DNA of 64,000 bases, from positions 1 to 64,000 of the forward strand of contig NZ_JBLYUB010000023.1 in the NCBI RefSeq assembly GCF_049999945.1, in the 5' to 3' direction. The notes beneath the pieces were generated by a model. The model was given only the letters and a program-made list of their open reading frames with translations, was not told the origin of the DNA and did no database searches. Below are positions 59,597-64,000 of the stretch, piece by piece. The position numbers and the translations under genes were made by a program. The stretch's first letter is position 1. Every line of letters begins with the position of its first letter. Origin of the DNA: Planosporangium spinosum. GTDB lineage: Bacteria; Actinomycetota; Actinomycetes; Mycobacteriales; Micromonosporaceae.

Positions 59597-60711
59597 GGGG
59601 GTGCGTCGGCCTGCTGGACCGGGGGTGCGCCGGCCTGCCCGATCAGGGTGGCCGCGTGCCGGCCCGCCGCCGCCGCGGCCAGGAAGTACGTGTAGTCGGC
59701 GTCGAGGCCGCGGCCCATCGTGGACAGCTTCACCGGCAGCGCCCGCAGCGCCTCGTCGAGCCCGTCGACGCCGACGGTCACCACCCGGTGCCGGTGCCGC
59801 AGCGGTGCGAGGGCGGCGTCGACGTCCAGGGACTCGTCGATCCCGGCCGGTACCACCAGGTCGGCCGGGGCGAGTGCGACCCGGCCGTAGGCGGTCAGGC
59901 TGTGATGGGAGACGCCGCGGTGGCGGGGGCGAGGGTCGGCATCCGAGATGCGCAGCGACCCGACCGGCCGGCCGGAGAGCACCGCCGTCGCGTTGACCGC
60001 CTCACCCACGGCGACCCCGGAGAAGCCCCAGGGCGTACCGGTGCCGAGGTTGCCCGGGCCCTGCGCGACGACCGCCACGTCGGCGCGCAGCACGTGGCGG
60101 GCGGCGAGCAGGCCGCTGTGCACGTTGGTGGCCTCCAGGTCCCCGCCGAACGCCTGCCCCACGGTGACCACCCCGGCGAGCCGGTCGGCGAGGGCGTCGA
60201 GGGTCCGCGAGAACCAGGCGGGCAGCGCGCCGCCGTCGGTCATGACGTAGGCGACCCGCACGTCGGCGCGGTCGGCGTGCACCCCGGCGACCACGGCGGG
60301 CAGCGCGGAGTGCAGGTCCGCGGCGACCACCGGCATCCCGTCCAGCGTGTCCGCCGGCGCCAGTACGTCCCGATGCGGGGAGTCGTCCTCGTCGGCGGCC
60401 AGGACGACCGCCTGCAGCGGCGTGTAGCGGGCCTTCACCACGTGCCCGGGCCGGTCGGTGTCCTCGGGCAGCCGGTCGGGCAGGGCGACGACCAGCGCGT
60501 ACCCGCCGGTGCCCAGGCCGAGCGCCAGCGCGTTGGTGTTGAGCAGGACGGCGTCGCCGACAGCGGGCAGGCCCACCAGGGCCGGGTAGGCCAACGCGCG
60601 GACCGTGGGCGGGTCGTCGGGGTGCCGGCGGTCGAGGGCCACGTCGAGTTCGACCGCGCCACGCCAGGACCGGCGCAGCCCGGTCACGGTGCCACGCCGC
60701 CATCGGATCAC
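59590..60711 (-). CDS. DUF3866 family protein
   Basis: The 373-residue protein matches DUF3866: MIRWRRGTVTGLRRSWRGAV, the long GGYALVVALPDRLPEDTDRP region, VHSGLLAARHVLRADVAVVA and QGPGNLGTGTPWGFSGVAVG with Gly-rich loops suggesting a nucleotide- or small-molecule-binding fold. It has no signal peptide. The C-terminal GAPPVQQADAPPV comes from a recent 24-base duplication. Function is unknown; the family is usually next to the pafBC-tat region, as here. Confidence 0.85.
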   Translation of the reverse strand: MIRWRRGTVTGLRRSWRGAVELDVALDRRHPDDPPTVRALAYPALVGLPAVGDAVLLNTNALALGLGTGGYALVVALPDRLPEDTDRPGHVVKARYTPLQAVVLAADEDDSPHRDVLAPADTLDGMPVVAADLHSALPAVVAGVHADRADVRVAYVMTDGGALPAWFSRTLDALADRLAGVVTVGQAFGGDLEATNVHSGLLAARHVLRADVAVVAQGPGNLGTGTPWGFSGVAVGEAVNATAVLSGRPVGSLRISDADPRPRHRGVSHHSLTAYGRVALAPADLVVPAGIDESLDVDAALAPLRHRHRVVTVGVDGLDEALRALPVKLSTMGRGLDADYTYFLAAAAAGRHAATLIGQAGAPPVQQADAPPV

Positions 60712-60817
60712 CGTGTCACGCTAACGCACCCATCGGCGGGGCCGTCTCCGAGTCGGTCGATCGTACGAATGTTCGGGTAGAGGAGGGTGGGTACCGGCAG
60801 ATCTCCGGCAACGCTGC

Positions 60818-60823
60818 TAGCGT
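60818..60823 (+). promoter_or_regulatory. -10 box of leaderless pafB mRNA
   Basis: TAGCGT ends seven bases before GTG 60831. I did not find the PafBC-recognised upstream element. Confidence 0.5.
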
Positions 60824-60830
60824 CGCTACC

Positions 60831-61826
60831 GTGTCGCGCAGCCGCACCGAACGCCTCGTCAATCTGGTCATCTGCCTGCTGTCCACGCGCCGCTTTCTGA
60901 CCGCGGCGCAGATCGCCGCGACCGTGCCCGGATACGAGCACGATCCGTCCGATCCGCGTGACCACGAGGCGTTCCAGCGCAAGTTCGAGCGGGACAAGGC
61001 CGAACTGCGTGATCTCGGGGTGCCCCTGGAGACGGGTACCGCCAGCATCTTCGACGCCGAGCCGGGGTACCGGATCGGCCGCGGGGAGTATGCCCTGCCC
61101 GACATCCACCTCGAGCCCGACGAGGCGGCCGCGGTCGGCATCGCCGCCCGGACCTGGCAGCACGCCGGCCTGGCCGCCGCGGCGTCGTCGGCGCTGGCGA
61201 AGCTGCGCGCCGCCGGCATCGACGTCGACCCGCACGCCACCCTCGGGGTGGAGCCGGTGGTGCGGGTCGACCCGGCGTTCGAACCGCTGACGGCCGCGGT
61301 ACGCGACCGGCAGGCGGTCCTGTTCGACTACCGCACCCCGTCCGACGACCAGCCCCGTACCCGCCGCCTGCAGCCGTGGGGCGTGGTGTGCTGGCGTGGC
61401 CGCTGGTACGTGGTCGGCCACGACCTCGACCGCGACGCGGCCCGCTGCTTCCGCCTGTCGCGGGTGGTCGGCGCGGTGCGCCGCGCCGGCGACCCGGGCG
61501 CGTACGAGCCGCCGCAGGTCGACCTGATCAGTTACGTCGCGACCTGGTCCGGCCCGCGTGAACGCACCTACCGGGCCACGGTCCTGGTCCGCCCCGGCCG
61601 GGCCGCCGGCATCCGCCGCTACGCCGAGCAGGTCGTCCCCGCCGCCGACGGCGACCGGGTGGTGCTCACGTACGCCGACGCCGAGGGACTGGCCGCCTGG
61701 CTGGTCGGGTACGGCGCCGACGTGCTCGTGCTCGACCCACCGGAGGTGCGCGACTTCGTGGTGAAGCGGCTGCACGAGATCGCTGGCGCCCATCCCGGTT
61801 CGCGACAGGAGGTGACGCTGCCGTGA
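60831..61826 (+). CDS. pafB: WYL-domain transcriptional activator PafB
   Basis: PafB acts with PafC as the DNA-damage-responsive activator that complements the LexA regulon in actinobacteria. The 331-residue protein has an N-terminal winged helix (TERLVNLVICLLSTRRFLTA, AAQIAATVPGYE), a WYL domain (LQPWGVVCWRGRWYVVGHDL, FRLSRVVGAV) and a C-terminal WCX region. Its TGA overlaps the pafC GTG by four bases. It follows DUF3866 instead of pafA directly, unlike in mycobacteria. Confidence 0.92.
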   Translation: MSRSRTERLVNLVICLLSTRRFLTAAQIAATVPGYEHDPSDPRDHEAFQRKFERDKAELRDLGVPLETGTASIFDAEPGYRIGRGEYALPDIHLEPDEAAAVGIAARTWQHAGLAAAASSALAKLRAAGIDVDPHATLGVEPVVRVDPAFEPLTAAVRDRQAVLFDYRTPSDDQPRTRRLQPWGVVCWRGRWYVVGHDLDRDAARCFRLSRVVGAVRRAGDPGAYEPPQVDLISYVATWSGPRERTYRATVLVRPGRAAGIRRYAEQVVPAADGDRVVLTYADAEGLAAWLVGYGADVLVLDPPEVRDFVVKRLHEIAGAHPGSRQEVTLP

Positions 61827-62785
61827 GCGGTTCCGCCGACCGGCTTTCCCGGTTGCTCAACCTGGTGCCCTACCTGCTGGCCCGGCCCGGCATCGCCGTC
61901 GCGGAGGCGGCGGCCGACCTCGGTGTCACCGAGCGGCAGCTACGCGACGACCTGGAGTTGCTGTGGGTGTGCGGCCTGCCCGGGTACGGCCCGGGCGACC
62001 TGATCGACATGGCGCTCGACGGTGACCGGGTCACCATCACCTACGACGCCGGCATCGACCGGCCGCTGCGGCTGACCCGCGAGGAGGCGCTGGCCCTGGT
62101 CGTGGCGCTGCGGCTGCTCGCCGAGACCCCCGGCGTCGGGCACCGGGACGCGATCGAGCGCGCCCTGGCCAAGATCGAAAGCGCCGCGGGCGACGAGGCA
62201 AGCCCGCCGGTGGCCGTCCGGCTGCCCGGCAACCGCGACCGGCTCGCCGCGCTGCGCGGCGCCGTCGAGCGCGGGCGGGCCCTGCGGATCACGTACTACA
62301 CGGCCGCCCGGGACGAGACCACCGACCGGGTGGTCGACCCGATGCGCGTCCTCGTCGTCGGTGACCGGGCCTACCTGGAGGCGTGGTGCCGTCGGGTCGA
62401 GGCGGTCCGGCTGTTCCGCGCCGACCGCATCGATGCCTTCGAGGAGCTGACCGAACCGGCCGCCGTGCCGGCCGAGGCGCAGCCGACCGACGTCAGCGCC
62501 GGCGTCTTCCGGGCCACCCCGGACCAGCCGCTGATCACGCTTCGGATCAGCCGGGGAGCGCGGTGGATCACCGAGTACTACCCGTGCGAGGAGGTCCGTG
62601 CCGAGCCCGGTGAGCACTGGCTGGTGTCGCTGCGCGCCTCCGACCTGGCCTGGGCTCGCCGGCTGGTCCTCGGCCTCGGGCCGGACGTCACGGTGGTGGG
62701 GCCGCCCGAGCTGGTCGAGGCGGTGGGCGCCGAGGCGCGCACCGCGCTCGCCGCGTACGAGGAGCGCTTCTCGCTCTCCTGCTGA
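61823..62785 (+). CDS. pafC: WYL-domain transcriptional activator PafC
   Basis: The 320-residue partner of PafB has the helix-turn-helix LLNLVPYLLARPGIAVAEAA followed by ADLGVTERQLRDDLELLWVC, the WYL domain (ITYYTAARDETTDRVVDPMR, RAYLEAWCRRVEAVRLFRAD) and a C-terminal WCX domain (WITEYYPCEEVRAEPGEHWL). The overlap with pafB and the combined activator role agree with heterodimer formation. No lexA gene is in the window. Confidence 0.92.
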   Translation: MSGSADRLSRLLNLVPYLLARPGIAVAEAAADLGVTERQLRDDLELLWVCGLPGYGPGDLIDMALDGDRVTITYDAGIDRPLRLTREEALALVVALRLLAETPGVGHRDAIERALAKIESAAGDEASPPVAVRLPGNRDRLAALRGAVERGRALRITYYTAARDETTDRVVDPMRVLVVGDRAYLEAWCRRVEAVRLFRADRIDAFEELTEPAAVPAEAQPTDVSAGVFRATPDQPLITLRISRGARWITEYYPCEEVRAEPGEHWLVSLRASDLAWARRLVLGLGPDVTVVGPPELVEAVGAEARTALAAYEERFSLSC

Positions 62786-62810
62786 CCGTCCGGCCCGCGG
62801 CGTCCACCAA

Positions 62811-62906
62811 GATCCCGGCAATGCCGCAAACGGCAATGTCGCGAACATTGCAGTATCAACGCCCCCGGAACCAGCAATGTTCGCGACATTGTCCGGATCT
62901 TGAGCC
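62811..62906. repeat. dispersed intergenic palindromic element, copy 3 (inverted)
   Basis: CAATGTCGCGAACATTGC on the left is the exact reverse complement of GCAATGTTCGCGACATTG on the right. The outer parts CAAGATCCCGG and CCGGATCTTGAG complete the element. Read on the minus strand it aligns with copies 1 and 2. It lies 25 bases past the pafC stop and is probably its terminator. Confidence 0.75.
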
Positions 62907-62957
62907 ACCCGGCGGGCGGCATCGTCGTGGTGCGCGGCGGGGTGGGGATCGAGCTAC

Positions 62958-62963
62958 TAGAGT
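62958..62963 (+). promoter_or_regulatory. -10 box of leaderless small membrane gene
   Basis: TAGAGT lies seven bases before ATG 62971; no ribosome site is visible. Confidence 0.5.
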
Positions 62964-62970
62964 TCGGTGA

Positions 62971-63216
62971 ATGATCTGGTCACTCGTGATCGTCCTCGTG
63001 GTCGGCTCGCTCGTCCTGCTGGCGGTGGCGGTCGCACCGCTGGTGCGCCGCATGGGCGAGCTGGGCGTGGCGGCCCGGCGGCTCGGCCTGCGGAGGACGG
63101 ACGTGCAGCGGCTGATGCCAGCCCTCGCCGCGCTGCAACAGCGTGCCGAGCAACTGCAGCACGACGTGGCGACGGTCGAGGACAGGGCGGCGCGGACACG
63201 GGCGCGCCGCAGGTAA
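62971..63216 (+). CDS. small single-pass membrane protein before tatA
   Basis: The 81-residue protein has one membrane segment (MIWSLVIVLVVGSLVLLAVA) followed by a positively charged helical part (RRMGELGVAARRLGLRRTDV) and a coiled coil (LAALQQRAEQLQHDVATVED). It is found between pafC and tatA in related genera; no function is assigned. Charge distribution predicts the C-terminal part inside the cell. Confidence 0.75.
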   Translation: MIWSLVIVLVVGSLVLLAVAVAPLVRRMGELGVAARRLGLRRTDVQRLMPALAALQQRAEQLQHDVATVEDRAARTRARRR

Positions 63217-63483
63217 CGTGCGGCGGCGGGTAGGCGCTGCTGGTGTCGGAGTCGCCGCGGGTGACGTGCGGCGGTGGGCAGGCACCGGGGCCCTGAGCGC
63301 ACGGCGGCTGACCGGGCGAGCATTGGTCGACGATCCGGTTAACAAGCCTGGTCGACGGTTGACGGTGTGGACACCGGTGGTCAAGACTTCATCGCCGGCA
63401 CACCGGAAGCCGGTATGGGTCGAGCGCGCAAACACACGTACGATGAGGCTCGACGGTGACGACAACTGCGAGGTGGCTTTCCG
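63217..63483. other. 267-bp intergenic region before tatA
   Basis: No gene is supported. A TACGAT (63439-63444) lies about 45 bases before tatA and could be its -10 box; there is no strong hairpin. Confidence 0.35.
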
Positions 63484-63738
63484 ATGGGTACGCTCCGACC
63501 GTGGCACATCGCCGTTCTGGTGGTGGTTCTGATCCTGCTGTTCGGTGCGAAGCGCCTGCCTGACGCCGCCCGCGGGCTGGGCCGGTCGATGCGCATTCTC
63601 AAGGCCGAGACTAAGGGCCTGGCCGACGACGACGTCAACGCCAAGGCGGAGGCGCAGAGCGGCCGTCAGCCGATCACCAAGGCCGACGACGACCGGGCGA
63701 GCATCATCGACCCGGTCGACCGGGTCCGCGACAAGTAA
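63484..63738 (+). CDS. tatA: Sec-independent protein translocase TatA
   Basis: TatA forms the pore-like assembly of the twin-arginine exporter. The 84-residue protein has a short N-terminal membrane helix (HIAVLVVVLILLFG), the conserved FGAKRLPDAARGLGRSMRI hinge and amphipathic helix, and an acidic C-terminal tail. It precedes tatC by 30 bases in the order pafBC-tatA-tatC, the usual actinobacterial arrangement. ATG 63484 has GAGGTGG upstream. Confidence 0.94.
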   Translation: MGTLRPWHIAVLVVVLILLFGAKRLPDAARGLGRSMRILKAETKGLADDDVNAKAEAQSGRQPITKADDDRASIIDPVDRVRDK

Positions 63739-63768
63739 TCGCGACGCGTAAGACAAGACACGTAACTC

Positions 63769-64000
63769 ATGGCGCTTCCTGTCCGCAGGCGGAAGAAGGC
63801 TCAGTTCACCCGCGCCGCCGACGGCTCCATGACCCTCATGGAGCACCTTCAGGAGCTGCGCAGCCGCCTGTTCAAGGCTTCGTTGGCCGTCGTGGCCGGC
63901 TTGTGCGTCGGGTACTTCTTCGCCAGGCCGGCTCTCGACTTCATGATCAAGCCGTACTGCGACCTGAATCTGAACCCGCAGGACAAGTGCGCGTTCGTGG
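63769..64000 (+). CDS. tatC: Sec-independent protein translocase TatC, partial
   Basis: The first 77 residues are visible: a basic N-terminus (MALPVRRRKKAQFTRAADGS), then MTLMEHLQELRSRLF, the TatC signature, and the first membrane helix ASLAVVAGLCVGYFFARPAL. TatC binds twin-arginine signal peptides. The gene is cut by the end of the window and so cannot be assessed further. The ATG shows no strong ribosome site, and it is probably co-transcribed with tatA. Confidence 0.93.
   Translation, partial: MALPVRRRKKAQFTRAADGSMTLMEHLQELRSRLFKASLAVVAGLCVGYFFARPALDFMIKPYCDLNLNPQDKCAFV

Noticed and set aside
60780..60830. PafBC-type damage promoter before pafB
   Set aside because: The expected upstream element was not found; only a -10 box is visible.

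Overview
The window is very GC-rich actinobacterial DNA. It carries a complete mycothiol/F420/Pup-proteasome gene set (mshC, two F420-dependent LLM oxidoreductases, arc, dop, pup, prcB, prcA, pafA, pafBC, tatA-tatC). Gene order and several family-restricted small genes (DUF5703, DUF3090, SCO1664-type, GPGG-motif protein, DUF3866) point to the Micromonosporaceae. That placement is an inference from gene content; no ribosomal RNA gene is present to confirm it.

Layout. 1-2241: right-hand end of an apparent integrated element, with a small coupled gene and a frameshifted large serine integrase running head-on into a tRNA-Leu(GAG). 2242-9392: housekeeping and accessory genes (GPGG membrane peptide, hemerythrin, secreted SGNH hydrolase, M20 peptidase, a conserved hypothetical, DUF5703, aldo/keto reductase, LLM oxidoreductase). 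9399-13799: uppP, histidine phosphatase, DUF3090, SCO1664-type kinase-like protein and mshC. 13928-20740: GntR/UTRA regulator, aminotransferase, PAC2 protein divergent from metH. 20935-26750: a five-gene oligopeptide/dipeptide-type ABC transporter operon. 26866-33843: a secreted two-protease fusion, a MEDS-domain signalling pair, VOC protein, amidohydrolase, a Trp-rich micro-ORF coupled to an LLM oxidoreductase, a LysE-type exporter and a HAD phosphatase. 33940-43122: a two-component system followed on the same strand by two paralogous MacB/FtsX-type ABC transporters. 43312-63738: RecB-like nuclease, trmI, then the Pup-proteasome locus, interrupted by a minus-strand glycosyltransferase pair. 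63769 to the end: start of tatC.

How the genes work together. Pup (ending GGE) is attached to substrates by PafA and removed by Dop. Arc unfolds pupylated proteins into the PrcAB 20S core. PafBC are the WYL-domain DNA-damage activators that accompany this locus. MshC makes the Cys-GlcN-Ins precursor of mycothiol. UppP recycles undecaprenyl pyrophosphate for cell-wall synthesis. The NarL-type two-component system probably controls the adjacent exporters.

The most unusual signals are these: a dispersed ~80-bp intergenic palindrome present three times around and inside the proteasome region; a decaying endonuclease VII gene between pup and prcB; a metalloprotease-serine protease fusion; a near-identical 409-bp tract shared by two paralogous ABC ATPases; repeated short tandem duplications that span stop codons; and at least thirteen genes whose -10 box lies 6-8 nt before the start codon, implying leaderless mRNAs.
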